Of a stretch of DNA of 64,000 nt, positions 48,038 to 57,577 are shown in pieces (the stretch's first letter is position 1; the number at the start of each line of letters is the position of its first letter). Made by a program: the position numbers and the translations under genes. The notes beneath the pieces are model-generated. The model saw only the letters and a program-made list of their open reading frames with translations, did no database searches and was not told where the DNA came from. This stretch comes from Christensenella massiliensis (GTDB lineage: Bacteria > Bacillota > Clostridia > Christensenellales > Christensenellaceae), in contig LT700187.1 in assembly GCA_900155415.1 (NCBI GenBank), positions 682,001 through 746,000 of the forward strand, given 5' to 3'.

Positions 48038-49864
48038 CTATTCGACAGTATGTGATAATACATTCGTTATATCAATTTTTCTTGGTTTCGTAAAACCACC
48101 GCTTTCTGTTAAAAATATTTGTATTCCCTGCGTATTGGAAATACATGTTGTGTTTCCGTTACTATCTTCAATATAGGAAAGCATATAAGGATCATTCAGA
48201 TAATCTTCATTGAAAATAACTTTAATGTCATAAAATTTCCCGACTTCTGGTTCTTCTCCGGTAATTTGTTGGAACCAATTTTCCGCAAGAGCTTCGCTTT
48301 TTATCTTTCCTATTTCCGATGTTCCATATTGCTCTCTTAAGCTATATTCGACTCCTGGTTCATATTTCGCTTTTTCTCTTCTGTTTGATAAAGAGCCAAC
48401 TTGTGTCACGATTCGTTTCTCTTCATTTTCGGTTCCCTTATTTTTTACCTGTATTTCCTTTTTGAAATCATCTGTATCATAGGAATCCGCAAAAAATCCA
48501 AAGGCATTTAAAACCGCTTCCATTATCGCCCCTTCCTTGCTCATTGCTGCCGGTGTTTTCAAAGCGTCCGTTCCCTCAAGATTTAGGTTTTCCAATCCCT
48601 TTGTAATATCAAAAGAAGATTCCGAGCCTGTTTCTGTGCTTATTGTTTCCCATATCTCCGCTGGATTCAACTCCTGTTCTTCTTTCTGTCCCACGATTTT
48701 ATCCGCCTCCGCGACCATTCTTCCGCTCATGCCGTTCGGCAGCGTTGCGTCCGGGTGCTCGCGCAGATATTCCATCATCTCTTCCGCCCCGCCCGGGAAA
48801 AACAGCGGCGCTTCTTCCGTTTCGCCCTCTTTTTTCCGTGTCGCCTGCGCCTCATTCACATCTGCCATCAGAAATTCCGCGCCTGCTCTGCCGGTTGTCG
48901 GCTGATCCGCCGCCTCCCGCTCTCCGGCGATCCATGCCTCCTGCTGTTTCGGCCCTTCTATCCTGCTAATTGCGTTAAGCCGCCCGCGCCAGTCGAGCCC
49001 ATCCCATGCGTCCTCTGGGATTTCCTCCGGCCTTTTGACGATTGCCGGGCCGCTCCATACTGCTCCCGGCGTTTCTCTTCCGGCTCTTCTCTGCGGCTCC
49101 GCCTCCGCCGCCCTATGCTCCATCGTCCGCGGCGGCCACTGCCCGTTCCATACATCCCGCTGTTTATTTCTCCCGTTGATCGTATTATACCCTATTTCTT
49201 CTTCCTTTTCCCGTTCTTTTTTCCGCCTCTCCAATTCCTCCTGTATATACACCATTCTATCATACTGCTCGCTCCCGTTCAGCTTATCCCATCCGCGCGT
49301 TCCCTCCACGCGGCTTCGGAAGTCTCCTCCCTCCGGCAGCCCGAACAGGTCCTCATAGTTCCGGTTGTACCGCTTCTTCCTCCCAAAGCCCTCTGCTACG
49401 CCCAGCCGCTGCTCCCGCAGCTCCTTTTGCGTCTCCTCCAGCGCACGGCTGAATGCTGCGTCTGTCTTCTGCCTGTCCGCTTCCCGCTGCTTGCGTTTCT
49501 TTTCATAGTAATCCGCCGCCGTCTCCCCCGGTTCCAGCTTCACCTGCTTCCACAGCTCTGCGCCTCCTCCCGGCCCTGCCGTGTTCACCCACGTCGGAGC
49601 AGCTTCCGCTCTAATCCGTTTTCCCTGCGGCAAAACTCCTTCCGCAGCAACGTCCGTTTGATTTTTCCCCGTTCCGGCCGTGCTTTTCCACGGTTCGGCC
49701 GTCTTTTTTTCCACCCCCGCATATCCGTTCCCCGTTCCGGCCTGCTCCGCTCTTCTCCTTTGCGCCGCTTTCCTCCGCTGCTCCCGCGCCTCTTTTTCCC
49801 GCTGTTCTCTTTCCCTCCTCTCCTTCTGCTCCTCATACCAATTCCTTTTCTTCTCCTTTTTCAT
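48038..49864 (-). CDS. Effector-like protein, copy 2 (same N-terminus, different tip)
   Basis: A 608-residue protein. Residues 1-391 match copy 1 (1831-3486) almost base for base, apart from a 22-residue insertion near residue 75 (GVLPQGKRIRA). Residues 392-608 are unrelated: a Glu-rich linker, then a beta-rich region (EIQVKNKGTENEEKRIVTQ, GKFYDIKVIFNEDYL, IQIFLTESGGF). ATG at 49864 with AAAGGAG. The upstream regulator gene of copy 1 is missing; instead a promoter-hairpin unit precedes the gene. No family recognised for either half. Confidence 0.75.
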   Translation of the reverse strand: MKKEKKRNWYEEQKERREREQREKEAREQRRKAAQRRRAEQAGTGNGYAGVEKKTAEPWKSTAGTGKNQTDVAAEGVLPQGKRIRAEAAPTWVNTAGPGGGAELWKQVKLEPGETAADYYEKKRKQREADRQKTDAAFSRALEETQKELREQRLGVAEGFGRKKRYNRNYEDLFGLPEGGDFRSRVEGTRGWDKLNGSEQYDRMVYIQEELERRKKEREKEEEIGYNTINGRNKQRDVWNGQWPPRTMEHRAAEAEPQRRAGRETPGAVWSGPAIVKRPEEIPEDAWDGLDWRGRLNAISRIEGPKQQEAWIAGEREAADQPTTGRAGAEFLMADVNEAQATRKKEGETEEAPLFFPGGAEEMMEYLREHPDATLPNGMSGRMVAEADKIVGQKEEQELNPAEIWETISTETGSESSFDITKGLENLNLEGTDALKTPAAMSKEGAIMEAVLNAFGFFADSYDTDDFKKEIQVKNKGTENEEKRIVTQVGSLSNRREKAKYEPGVEYSLREQYGTSEIGKIKSEALAENWFQQITGEEPEVGKFYDIKVIFNEDYLNDPYMLSYIEDSNGNTTCISNTQGIQIFLTESGGFTKPRKIDITNVLSHTVE

Positions 49865-49889
49865 CCTGTTTGCTCCTTTCCTTTTTTCT

Positions 49890-49951
49890 GCATAACAAAA
49901 GAGACCGAATGCTTCCGGTCTCTTTTGGCAGTATTCCCCCACTGCTTCCAC
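49890..49951 (-). ncRNA. Candidate small RNA / attenuator, copy B
   Basis: GCAGT-GGGGGAAT-ACTGC hairpin (49928-49945) and AAAAGAGACCG...CGGTCTCTTTT hairpin with T run (49897-49926) follow an extended -10 promoter. Same order as 376-436. Here it stands directly before the effector-like gene, so it may act both as a free RNA and as an attenuator that limits read-through into the gene. Confidence 0.45.
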
Positions 49952-49957
49952 ATTACT

Positions 49958-49966
49958 ATTCTATCA
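49958..49966 (-). promoter_or_regulatory. Extended -10 promoter before effector copy 2
   Basis: Minus strand TGA-TAGAAT with a weak -35 (TGGGAA). Matches the position and type of the promoter at 442-450. Confidence 0.4.
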
Positions 49967-50030
49967 CAAAAACGCTACCATTCCCATGACGCCTATACGA
50001 CAGTTCCCCGTCAACCTTTTTTCCCCTTAC

Positions 50031-50059
50031 AAAAAAGACCCTGCATTGCAGGGCCTTTC
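50031..50059 (-). terminator. Terminator of leuS
   Basis: Minus strand AAGGCCCTGC, short loop and GCAGGGTCTT followed by TTTTG, 18 bases after the leuS stop. Confidence 0.85.
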
Positions 50060-50076
50060 CAATCTATCCTTACGTT

Positions 50077-52488
50077 CTATTTCACCACGATATTCACGAT
50101 GCGCCCGGGAACGACGATAAGCTTGACGATCTCTTTCCCTTCCCACAGCCCCGCGAATTCGCCGCGGACATATTGCTCGATCTCTTCCTTGCCTGCGTCC
50201 GCGGAAATATCGAACTTTGCGCGCACCTTACCGTTCAGCTGCACCGCCATATTGACGGTAGAGCGTACAAGCGCGCTTTCGTCGCACACCGGGAAAGGCT
50301 GGTTAAATACCGAATATTCTCCGCCGAGGCGCGCCCACATCTCCTCCGCAAAATGCGGGGCGAACGGCGCGAGGATCAGGCACAGCTTTTTCGCGGTCTC
50401 TTTCAGGAACGCCGCGTCCGGCTGCCCGTCCATATATTTATACATCGCGTTCACAAGCTCCATGATGCGTGCGACCGCCGTATTGAACGAGAACTGCGGA
50501 ATATCACGCGCCACATACTTGACCGCATAATTCAGCTGGTAATTGACGTCGAAATCCACCTTACCACTGCCGCCCTGCATAGCGGCTGCCGCGTCTACAA
50601 GGCGCTCCACGCGTTCGAGGAACCGGTGCACCGCCTTGATTCCGTCGTCGTTCCACGGGCCGCCCTCCACATAATTGAAGCCGAACGCCAGATACATACG
50701 CAGGGTGTCCGAACCATATTTCTTGATGAGCTCGTCCGGTGAAATGACGTTCCCGCGGCTTTTGCTCATCTTTTCCCCGTCCGGCCCTAAGATCACGCCC
50801 TGATGGACGAGCGACGCAAACGGCTCGTCGAAATCCACATAGCCCATATCATGGAACGCTTTGGTGAAGAACCGCGCGTATAAAAGGTGCATGCACGCGT
50901 GCTCTGCCCCGCCGATATATTTATCCACCGGAAGCATGCGGTCGATCACTTCCTTGCTCCACGCTTCCTTTTCATTTTTGTTGTCGGGATAGCGCAGGTA
51001 ATACCATGAGGAACATACGAAGGTGTCCATCGTGTCCACGTCGCGCCGGGCCGGGCCGCCGCAAACCGGGCAGGTCGTATGCACAAAGCCCTCGTGCTTG
51101 GCGAGCGGCGAAGTACCGTCCGGCGTGAAATCCACGTCGTACGGCAGCTGTATGGGAAGCTCCGATTCCGGCACAGGAACCTCTCCGCACTTTTCACAAT
51201 ATACCATCGGAATGGGCGCGCCCCAATACCGCTGGCGGGAAACCAGCCAGTCGCGCAGGCGGTAATTTGTCTTAAAGCCGCCGCGCCCCTCTTTTTCGAG
51301 GTCGCCCAAAATCGCCTTTTTCCCCTCTTCGGTCGTGAGTCCGTCATATTTCCCGCTGTTTACGAGAATACCATGCTCGGTAAAGGGCAGCGCGTCGTCC
51401 GAGCCATCCTTGGACTTTATCACCCGCTCGATGGGCAGATGATATTTCTCCGCAAACGCATAGTCGCGGTCGTCGTGCGCGGGAACTGCCATCACGCAGC
51501 CCGTTCCATAGCTTGCAAGCACATAATCCGCCGTCCAGATCGGCACCTTGCGCCCGTTGATCGGGTTCACCGCATACGCGCCCGTAAACACGCCCGTCTT
51601 TTCGCGTGTGGTAGACAGGCGGTCGATCTCGCTTGCGCGCGCCGCGTATTCCTGATATTCCTTCACCGCAGCCCTCTGCTCCGGCGTAGTGATCTGCTCC
51701 ACCAGCGGATGCTCGGGCGAGACGACCACATAGGTGCAGCCGCAGAGCGTATCTGCGCGCGTTGTAAACACGGTAAAGTCGCCGCCGCCTGCGATGTCGA
51801 ATTTCACCTCGCCGCCCTGCGATTTTCCGATCCAGTTCTTCTGCATCAGCTTGGTCTTTTCCGGCCAGTCGATGCGGTCAAGGCCCTCCAAAAGCTGCTC
51901 CGCGTAATCCGTGATCTTAAAAAACCACTGCGTCAGATGCTTCCGCGTGACCTGCGTTCCGCAGCGCTCGCAGCAGCCCTCCACCACCTGCTCGTTTGCG
52001 AGCACGGTGTTGCACGACGGGCACCAGTTGACGGGCGCCGCCTTACGGTAGGCAAGGCCATGCTTATACAGCTGCAAAAAGCACCACTGCGTCCACTTAT
52101 AATAATCCGGCAGGCAGGTCTTGACCTCATAGTTCCAGTCCCATGTGCCGCCGATCGCTTTGAGCTGCTCCTCCATCGTCGCGATGTTCTGAAGCGTGGA
52201 ATCCTGCGGGTGGATACCCGTTTTAATGGCATAATTCTCCGCCGGGAGGCCGAACGCATCAAAGCCCATCGGGTGAAACACATTATATCCGTTCATGCGC
52301 ATAAAGCGCGCATAGGTATCGGAAAGACTGTAATTATACCAATGCCCTACATGCAGCTTTGCGCCCGAGGGGTAGGAAAACATTTCCAAAACATAATGCT
52401 TGGGCTTTTCGCTGTTTTTATCATATTTGTAGATGCCCGTTTCCGCCCATTTCTTCTGCCACTTCTTTTCATTCTCCGTAAAATTCAA
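50077..52488 (-). CDS. leuS: Leucyl-tRNA synthetase
   Basis: An 803-residue class I synthetase of bacterial type: HIGH motif as HVGH in [13 protein letters not shown] (about residue 46), zinc-binding CPSC and CERC, the CP1 editing domain and KMSKS in [10 protein letters not shown]. It charges tRNA-Leu and edits misactivated amino acids. No T-box leader is visible; a simple promoter lies 45 bases upstream. Single-gene unit between an accessory island and a VOC gene. Confidence 0.97.
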   Translation of the reverse strand: MNFTENEKKWQKKWAETGIYKYDKNSEKPKHYVLEMFSYPSGAKLHVGHWYNYSLSDTYARFMRMNGYNVFHPMGFDAFGLPAENYAIKTGIHPQDSTLQNIATMEEQLKAIGGTWDWNYEVKTCLPDYYKWTQWCFLQLYKHGLAYRKAAPVNWCPSCNTVLANEQVVEGCCERCGTQVTRKHLTQWFFKITDYAEQLLEGLDRIDWPEKTKLMQKNWIGKSQGGEVKFDIAGGGDFTVFTTRADTLCGCTYVVVSPEHPLVEQITTPEQRAAVKEYQEYAARASEIDRLSTTREKTGVFTGAYAVNPINGRKVPIWTADYVLASYGTGCVMAVPAHDDRDYAFAEKYHLPIERVIKSKDGSDDALPFTEHGILVNSGKYDGLTTEEGKKAILGDLEKEGRGGFKTNYRLRDWLVSRQRYWGAPIPMVYCEKCGEVPVPESELPIQLPYDVDFTPDGTSPLAKHEGFVHTTCPVCGGPARRDVDTMDTFVCSSWYYLRYPDNKNEKEAWSKEVIDRMLPVDKYIGGAEHACMHLLYARFFTKAFHDMGYVDFDEPFASLVHQGVILGPDGEKMSKSRGNVISPDELIKKYGSDTLRMYLAFGFNYVEGGPWNDDGIKAVHRFLERVERLVDAAAAMQGGSGKVDFDVNYQLNYAVKYVARDIPQFSFNTAVARIMELVNAMYKYMDGQPDAAFLKETAKKLCLILAPFAPHFAEEMWARLGGEYSVFNQPFPVCDESALVRSTVNMAVQLNGKVRAKFDISADAGKEEIEQYVRGEFAGLWEGKEIVKLIVVPGRIVNIVVK

Positions 52489-52532
52489 CTTGCTTTCGCC
52501 TCCGACGATCCATAAATTCGATATACCTTATT

Positions 52533-52561
52533 ATTATGGGATATTTGGCACCTAAAGTCAA
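52533..52561 (-). promoter_or_regulatory. leuS promoter
   Basis: Minus strand TTGACT (52556-52561), 17 bases, CATAAT (52533-52538). Confidence 0.7.
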
Positions 52562-52709
52562 TCAAAAACAGGCATAAAAAGGGCGTTCGGCAGGCTGCCC
52601 TCCTTTCTTTTCCCCCACCGCGCTTTATGGTACAATAAGGCTATATCCGGCGGCAGCGCCATCTGACGGAGCTTTGCCGGACACCTTTTGCTCCGGGAGG
52701 CTATTGCGC

Positions 52710-53135
52710 ATGGAAGATGGGCTGAAAATCAAACTGTATACCGTCACTCTGGATTGTCCGGAGCCGCTGAAGTTAGCAAAATTCTATGCGGCTCTGCTCG
52801 GGTGGGAAATCGTATTTTCCGATGAGGAATACGCATGCGTCGGCGCGCCGGGAGCGCGGCAGGGAAGCTACCCCGGCGTCATGTTTCAACGGAACGCCGC
52901 TTACCGGCCGCCCGTATGGCCGGATGCGCCCGAAGCACAACAGCAAATGGCGCATCTGGATTTTGCCGTAAACGATCTGGAAAAAGCAGTCGAATATGCG
53001 GTCCGGTGCGGCGCAGCGGTCGCAGACGAACAGTTTTCTAACGATTGGACGGTCATGCTCGATCCTGCCGGGCACCCTTTCTGTTTATGCCAAATGAAGT
53101 CCGTGATCGAAAGCGGGGACTTTGCCTTGTTATAG
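52710..53135 (+). CDS. VOC-superfamily (glyoxalase-like) protein
   Basis: A 141-residue protein of two beta-alpha-beta-beta-beta modules: CPEPLKLAKFYAALLGWEIVF at the start of the first and AHLDFAVNDLEKAVEYAVRC of the second, ending MLDPAGHPFCLCQ. It is in the bleomycin-resistance/dioxygenase-like group whose substrate cannot be predicted. ATG at 52710 with GGGAGG; an upstream in-frame codon is possible. An extended -10 (TGG-TACAAT, 52628-52636) fits as promoter. Confidence 0.85.
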   Translation: MEDGLKIKLYTVTLDCPEPLKLAKFYAALLGWEIVFSDEEYACVGAPGARQGSYPGVMFQRNAAYRPPVWPDAPEAQQQMAHLDFAVNDLEKAVEYAVRCGAAVADEQFSNDWTVMLDPAGHPFCLCQMKSVIESGDFALL

Positions 53136-53153
53136 TGAAAATAAGGATAACAG

Positions 53154-53179
53154 AAACGGCGCCTTTCGGCGCCGTTTTT
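53154..53179 (+). terminator. Terminator of the VOC gene
   Basis: AAACGGCGCC, TTTC, GGCGCCGTTTTT. Confidence 0.9.
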
Positions 53180-53217
53180 CCCTTCGATAAACAATATCCG
53201 CTTTTTCGCCGCCTCTG

Positions 53218-54318
53218 TCACAGCTCCGGCGCGTCCTCCGCTTCCATTAGATACGGGTACGGGTCGATATAAAATCCCTCCGGCATAACCACCGCAAGGT
53301 GCAGATGGTCGGTCGTGCTGTTTCCCGTGTTGCCTGCAAGGCCAACGGCCTGCCCGCGCACAACGCGGTCTCCCACAGAAACGAATTGCGACACTTCCAC
53401 CATGTGGTAATAATGATACTGCGTGCCGTCCGCTCCTTCGATCACCACATAGTTCCCGGTTCCGTCCCCGCTCCCCACGGCAAGGACCGTTCCGTCCACA
53501 CACGCGAGCTCCGGCGTCCCCTCCGGGCATAAAATATCCGTCCCTGTGTGCCGCCGGGCGCCGCCGTCGCGGTCTAAATACCAGCCGTCCCAAAACTCAT
53601 ACCGCTCCGCAAAAGGAAATGTCAGCCTTTCCGAAAGCTCCGCCAGCTCCCCGCTGTTTTCCCTCGGCTGTCCCTCTTCGTCATAAACGGTGAGCAGATA
53701 GGTGGCGGTAAAAAATTCCATTGGCATGGGCGCGCCCTTTTCCTCCGGCAGCGGGAACGCTTCCTGCGGCGTTTTTGCCCGCAGCACCACAGAAACGGTC
53801 TTTTGCCCGCTTCCTTGCTTCGTTTCTGTTTCCGGTCTTACAAGGTTTGCGAAAGCGGCAGGCAGATCCTCCGGCGCTTCGCACGCAAGCGCGGCGGCGG
53901 CAAGCATCTGCCATTCCGGTCGCTCCGCCTTGCAGCCGTTCCACGCTTCCCCATAATAGCCGGAGCATTCGTCCGAAAGATAGCGCCCCGCTTCTTCCGC
54001 CCATGCCGTGAACGCTTCTTCTATCTCTTCCGTAATCTCCGGGTGAGCCAGAACCGTCTCATAGCCGCGCTCTTCCTCCGCCGGATAAAGCGCCTCCGGC
54101 AGCGGGCCGCCGTAAGAAAATTCCGCAAGCAGTGCTTCCGCGTTCGGCGGCTTTGGCGGCGGAGCGGGTTTCGGTGTCGGAGCAGATTCCTGCGTATGCG
54201 CTGGCTCCGGTGCTTCAGCCTCGGCAGACTGAACCGCGTCCGGTGCGGGCGCGGCGCACGCGCTGAAAAGCATGGCTGCCGTCAAAACCGCAAGACATAC
54301 GCTCCCTATTTTTTTCAT
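53218..54318 (-). CDS. M23-family peptidase-like lipoprotein
   Basis: A 366-residue lipoprotein (lipobox FSAC). A Pro/Ala-rich linker leads to a central domain of unknown type and a C-terminal LytM/M23 domain (about residues 270-355) with HTGTDI, GNYVVIEG and HLHLAV. These supply the zinc ligands His, Asp and His of a peptidoglycan endopeptidase. The ATG at 54318 is fixed by GGAGG. It follows a small zincin gene and an EEP gene on the same strand. Confidence 0.85.
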   Translation of the reverse strand: MKKIGSVCLAVLTAAMLFSACAAPAPDAVQSAEAEAPEPAHTQESAPTPKPAPPPKPPNAEALLAEFSYGGPLPEALYPAEEERGYETVLAHPEITEEIEEAFTAWAEEAGRYLSDECSGYYGEAWNGCKAERPEWQMLAAAALACEAPEDLPAAFANLVRPETETKQGSGQKTVSVVLRAKTPQEAFPLPEEKGAPMPMEFFTATYLLTVYDEEGQPRENSGELAELSERLTFPFAERYEFWDGWYLDRDGGARRHTGTDILCPEGTPELACVDGTVLAVGSGDGTGNYVVIEGADGTQYHYYHMVEVSQFVSVGDRVVRGQAVGLAGNTGNSTTDHLHLAVVMPEGFYIDPYPYLMEAEDAPEL

Positions 54319-54343
54319 AGGCCGCCTCCCCCTGTTTTGTAGC

Positions 54344-54745
54344 TTACCGCTCCTCCAGCGAGCGCAGATACTCCTGCAAAAAGATCTCATCCTCCACCTC
54401 GAGTCCGTTTTCTCCGCACAGCGATTCCACATGATGCCTGAATTCATGGCGCAGCGTTTTGCGGAGTTCTTCCCTCAGCTCGCTGCGCGTGGCATTCGGA
54501 AACACCCGCCGGAACGAACCATAATAAACAGCGATATACCTCCCCAGCTCTCCGCCGGAAAAATAACACCCGAGCGTATACAGCCCGCCCTTTCCGCGCG
54601 GATGCCGTTCCGCGCGCGGGAGCAGGACGATGCCGCCGTTCAGCTCTTCAAAAAAGGCCTCGGGAATTTCCTCCGCAAGCTCCTCCAACATCTCCTGCAT
54701 CTCGTCTATGGTCACAGCCGTTCGCTCCTCTTTTCGTTCCGTCAT
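54344..54745 (-). CDS. Minimal zinc metalloprotease (DUF1025/zincin_1)
   Basis: A 133-residue protein with the motif HEFRH in LRHEFRHHVESL (about residue 100), the minimal gluzincin fold of the metallopeptidase family common in Actinobacteria and Clostridia. The biological substrate is unknown. The start overlaps the stop of the EEP gene by 4 bases. Confidence 0.85.
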   Translation of the reverse strand: MTERKEERTAVTIDEMQEMLEELAEEIPEAFFEELNGGIVLLPRAERHPRGKGGLYTLGCYFSGGELGRYIAVYYGSFRRVFPNATRSELREELRKTLRHEFRHHVESLCGENGLEVEDEIFLQEYLRSLEER

Positions 54746-55782
54746 ACAAGCGTTGCCTCCAGCAAAACGGGATTATGGTCCGTATACTCAAAATCAAGAT
54801 CCAGCGTCTTTACGCTTTTCAGGGCCACATTCGGGGAAAGGATAAAACCGTCTATCACATAAAGCTGCGTATTTTCCCGGTCCCCGGTATAAGGGCCGGA
54901 AAGCAGCCTGCATGTGGGCGCAGAGCCGTCCACAGCAAAATTCCAGCCGTCCGGAAGCGCGTCCAGTGTTCCGGGCATCCAGCTTTCCGCATCGAGGACT
55001 AACGTTTCTATGCCGGGGAACGTCTGGTTGAAATCCCCTCCTGCGATCACATAATTTCCTTTCTCATATTCCGACTGGAGGAAGTCCATCAAAACCTTTG
55101 TCTGCGCAGCCTTTCCCTCCCCGTCGTCATACGCCTCAAGATGCAGGTTGACCAAAACAAGCTCGTGTCCGTTATAAGGCATGCGGCACACGAGCAGACA
55201 GCGCTTGAGGTTGCATGTGCTTACGGGCCACTGGAACGGAACGGGCAGCGCCACGCGCGAAGCGTCCTCCACCGCAAGCTCCGTAAGCGTCAGAAGCCCG
55301 CCCTCTACTTTTCCGATCATCGGAACCGGATAGGGTACGAACGCCGCGTTGTAATTATAGGCAAACGCCGCGTTCCCGCCCGCAGCCGCATGCAGATACG
55401 CCGCTTCATCCACATAATAGGAACGGTGTGAATCCACGTCTACCTCCTGCAAAAATACCGCGTCCGCGGGATAGCGTTTCAGCACGTCCGCTGCTCCTGC
55501 CAGATTTTCGCTGATGATATCAGCGCTGTCCGGGCGCACCATGCTGCCGCCGTCCATAAAGAAGTCCTGTTCCTTTCCAAGCGCGCCGTAGCCAATGTTA
55601 TAGGTCATCAGGCGCACCGTCCCTTCCGGTCGCGCGTCCGCCGTGCCGGCGACATCTATGCGTTCTACGTCCGCCGGCCTGTATTCCGTCACTGTCAGAA
55701 AAACGAGAAACGCGGCCAACAGAACGGCGGCCGCCGCAAGAACGGTCAAAATAACGCGAAAGACTTTTCTGGTTCCGGTCAT
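54742..55782 (-). CDS. Membrane-anchored endonuclease/exonuclease/phosphatase-family protein
   Basis: A 346-residue protein: one N-terminal membrane helix (residues 8-32), then an EEP fold facing outward with VRLMTYNIGYG at the first strand, the metal-binding Glu in FLQEVDVDS, VLVNLHLEA, VIAGGDFNQTFPG and the terminal DHNPVL. It cleaves phosphodiesters; nucleic acid, sphingolipid or phospholipid are all possible. First gene of a three-gene operon. Confidence 0.85.
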   Translation of the reverse strand: MTGTRKVFRVILTVLAAAAVLLAAFLVFLTVTEYRPADVERIDVAGTADARPEGTVRLMTYNIGYGALGKEQDFFMDGGSMVRPDSADIISENLAGAADVLKRYPADAVFLQEVDVDSHRSYYVDEAAYLHAAAGGNAAFAYNYNAAFVPYPVPMIGKVEGGLLTLTELAVEDASRVALPVPFQWPVSTCNLKRCLLVCRMPYNGHELVLVNLHLEAYDDGEGKAAQTKVLMDFLQSEYEKGNYVIAGGDFNQTFPGIETLVLDAESWMPGTLDALPDGWNFAVDGSAPTCRLLSGPYTGDRENTQLYVIDGFILSPNVALKSVKTLDLDFEYTDHNPVLLEATLV

Positions 55783-55886
55783 AGCCCCGTCCTCCCCTGT
55801 CTTTGTTGTGTCCAGTATATCATGCTGTATACAGATTTCAATAAAAATCTCCGTGTTAAGTTTATATTAAGGTTTGCCGCAGCCTC

Positions 55887-55914
55887 TTGCATTCTTTTTT
55901 TAGCATGATATGAT
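55887..55914 (+). promoter_or_regulatory. Promoter of the structured RNA candidate
   Basis: TTGCAT (55887-55892), 16-base spacer, TATGAT (55909-55914); start expected near 55921. Confidence 0.6.
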
Positions 55915-55920
55915 GATTGC

Positions 55921-56180
55921 AGTGTCCGGTTTCCGGCTGCGCAAGCGGCGGGAAACGGTTTTGTCCGAGACAGCGGGATAAATGGAAACCAAAAATTTCA
56001 TATAGACTACTTCCCTTCGCTTTACACTCTCGGAAGGGGAACCAACATTCATACAGGGTCTTTCCAATGTCCCTTTCCCGTATTCGGACGAGCGGCGGAC
56101 GCCCGACGTTGCTGAAAAACTTCCATTATGATATGATGCAAGACGCCTCCGGTTTTGATGTTCCGGGGGCGTTTTGCATA
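55921..56180 (+). ncRNA. Candidate structured RNA of unknown class
   Basis: After the promoter comes a stable hairpin (CCGGTTTCC...GGGAAACGG, 55926-55958). A nested structure follows: GTCCGA (55963-55968) pairs with TCGGAC (56084-56089), an asymmetric GACAG/TAT internal loop, CGGGA with TCCCG, TGGAAA with TTTCCA, and TTCCCTTC with GAAGGGGAA. It closes with ACGCC-CCGG/CCGG-GGCGT and TTTT (56142-56176). No ORF with ribosome binding site lies inside. A second promoter (TTGCTG, 17, TATGAT at 56109-56137) overlaps the 3' part. The asymmetric loop recalls kink-turn leaders such as that of L10, but no ribosomal gene follows. Confidence 0.45.
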
Positions 56181-56195
56181 GTCCGGCTCCGGCAT

Positions 56196-56221
56196 TGCAG
56201 CCGAACGGCTGCGCGTTTTTT
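56196..56221 (+). terminator. Second terminator hairpin before the alcohol dehydrogenase
   Basis: GCAGCCG, AA, CGGCTGC then GCGTTTTTT. Isolates the upstream RNA from the dehydrogenase gene, which has its own promoter (TATACT at 56246-56251, extended -10). Confidence 0.75.
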
Positions 56222-56294
56222 ATTCGATATAAACAGGAATTGTGGTATACTGAAAATATGAGAAACCGAAATCAAACAGATTCAGGAGGATGAT

Positions 56295-57473
56295 ATGAAA
56301 AATTTTGTAGCGGAGATCCCGGGGAAAATCGTGTTTGGCGCAGGCTGCGCGGATACGGTCGGCGAATATGCGGCGCATTTCGGAAAGCGCGCCGCCATTA
56401 TCGCGGGAAAAAGCGTGCGTCCCGAAAAGACGGCGCTGCTCGCGCACATTCAGGCGCTGCTCGCAGAGCGGGGCGTGGAATCCTTTGTTTATGCTAAAAT
56501 CAACGAGAACCCTTCCATTCCGGTCGTAGACGAAGGGGTGGATTTTGCGCGCGCACATGCGTGCGATCTTGTGATCGGCGTAGGAGGCGGCAGCCCGCTC
56601 GATTCTGCAAAGCTGATCGCCCTGCTGTGCGCCTCGGGCGGGGCCGTGCGCGACTATATCCCGGGCGGGAAATGCGCCGGAAAAAAAGCGGAAGAGCTCC
56701 GTACACTGCCTGTGATCGCCGTCACCACGACTGCGGGTACGGGCAGCGAAGCCACCCCTTGGGCGGTGGTGACAGATCCTGAAACGGGCAAAAAGCCGGG
56801 CCTTGGCTGGCCGCCCCTCACCTATCCGGCTGTTGCCATCGTAGACCCGGCGCTTACCCTTTCCATGCCGCGGAGCGTAACGGTCAATACCGGGATCGAC
56901 GTATTCTTCCATGCGTACGAATCCTATGTTTCGCTCAGCGCGAACGATTTTACGGATATTTTAGCCGTCCGTGCGATGGAGCTCACAGCGGAGAATCTTG
57001 GCAAATGTCTCGAGACTCCACAGGATATAGAGGCCCGCAGCGCTATGTCGCTCGCCAACCTGATCGCCGGTCCGGCGATCAGCATTTCCGGCACGCATGC
57101 CATTCACGGGCTTGGGCATAGCATCAGCGGTCATTACGGTGTGCCGCACGGCCTCGCGCTTTCGGCTATCGCCGTTGCAGTAACGGAATTTACATGGAAA
57201 AGCGATATCAAAAAATTTGCAAAGGTCGCTGTCATCATGGGCGCCGATCCCTCGCAGGATGAGGAAGCGCTCGCACGCGGCTGCGGGAAGACGATGAAAC
57301 GGTTCCTCGGACGGTTCGGGCTCGATGTCCCGCTTTCTTCTCTCGGCGTAAAGGAGGATATGATTTCCACTATGGCGCAGGACGCGTTCGAGGCCATGAA
57401 AGGTAATATGAACGCGTGCCCCGTTCCCGTCTCGCCGGAAGACGCAGAACGTATTTACCGGGAGTCCATGTAA
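56295..57473 (+). CDS. Iron-containing alcohol dehydrogenase
   Basis: A 392-residue group III dehydrogenase: NAD-binding VIGVGGGSPLDSAKLIAL (about residue 95), TTTAGTGSEATP, and the metal site with Asp and His in GIDVFFHAYES and two His in AIHGLGHSISGHYGVPHG. It interconverts an aldehyde and an alcohol, typical of fermenting anaerobes. AGGAGGA precedes the ATG. Followed by a strong terminator. Confidence 0.93.
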   Translation: MKNFVAEIPGKIVFGAGCADTVGEYAAHFGKRAAIIAGKSVRPEKTALLAHIQALLAERGVESFVYAKINENPSIPVVDEGVDFARAHACDLVIGVGGGSPLDSAKLIALLCASGGAVRDYIPGGKCAGKKAEELRTLPVIAVTTTAGTGSEATPWAVVTDPETGKKPGLGWPPLTYPAVAIVDPALTLSMPRSVTVNTGIDVFFHAYESYVSLSANDFTDILAVRAMELTAENLGKCLETPQDIEARSAMSLANLIAGPAISISGTHAIHGLGHSISGHYGVPHGLALSAIAVAVTEFTWKSDIKKFAKVAVIMGADPSQDEEALARGCGKTMKRFLGRFGLDVPLSSLGVKEDMISTMAQDAFEAMKGNMNACPVPVSPEDAERIYRESM

Positions 57474-57477
57474 TGGT

Positions 57478-57504
57478 AAACGGCGGGAAATTCCCGCCGT
57501 TTTC
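57478..57504 (+). terminator. Terminator of the alcohol dehydrogenase gene
   Basis: AAACGGCGGGAA and TTCCCGCCGTTTT; begins 4 bases after the stop. Confidence 0.9.
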
Positions 57505-57519
57505 TTTTCCGGTAAAGCA

Positions 57520-57548
57520 TTGCAAAGACCGTGCCTCCATATTATAAT
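57520..57548 (+). promoter_or_regulatory. mntP promoter
   Basis: TTGCAA (57520-57525), 17 bases, TATAAT (57543-57548). The leader before the TTG start is only about 25 bases, so the yybP-ykoY manganese riboswitch often found before such genes is absent. Confidence 0.75.
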
Positions 57549-57577
57549 AAATCTACTTGGGTTTAGGAGAAAAACGA

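Noticed and set aside
52489-52709. T-box leader for leuS
   Set aside because: The promoter lies only about 45 bases before the start, and no T-box sequence or specifier loop is present.
55921-56180. L10 (rplJ) leader
   Set aside because: GACAGCGGG within a closing stem recalls that leader, but the opposite strand of the internal loop does not match and no rplJ/rplL genes follow. Kept only as an unassigned structured RNA.
57474-57577. yybP-ykoY manganese riboswitch before mntP
   Set aside because: Only about 25 transcribed bases precede the start, too short for the aptamer.
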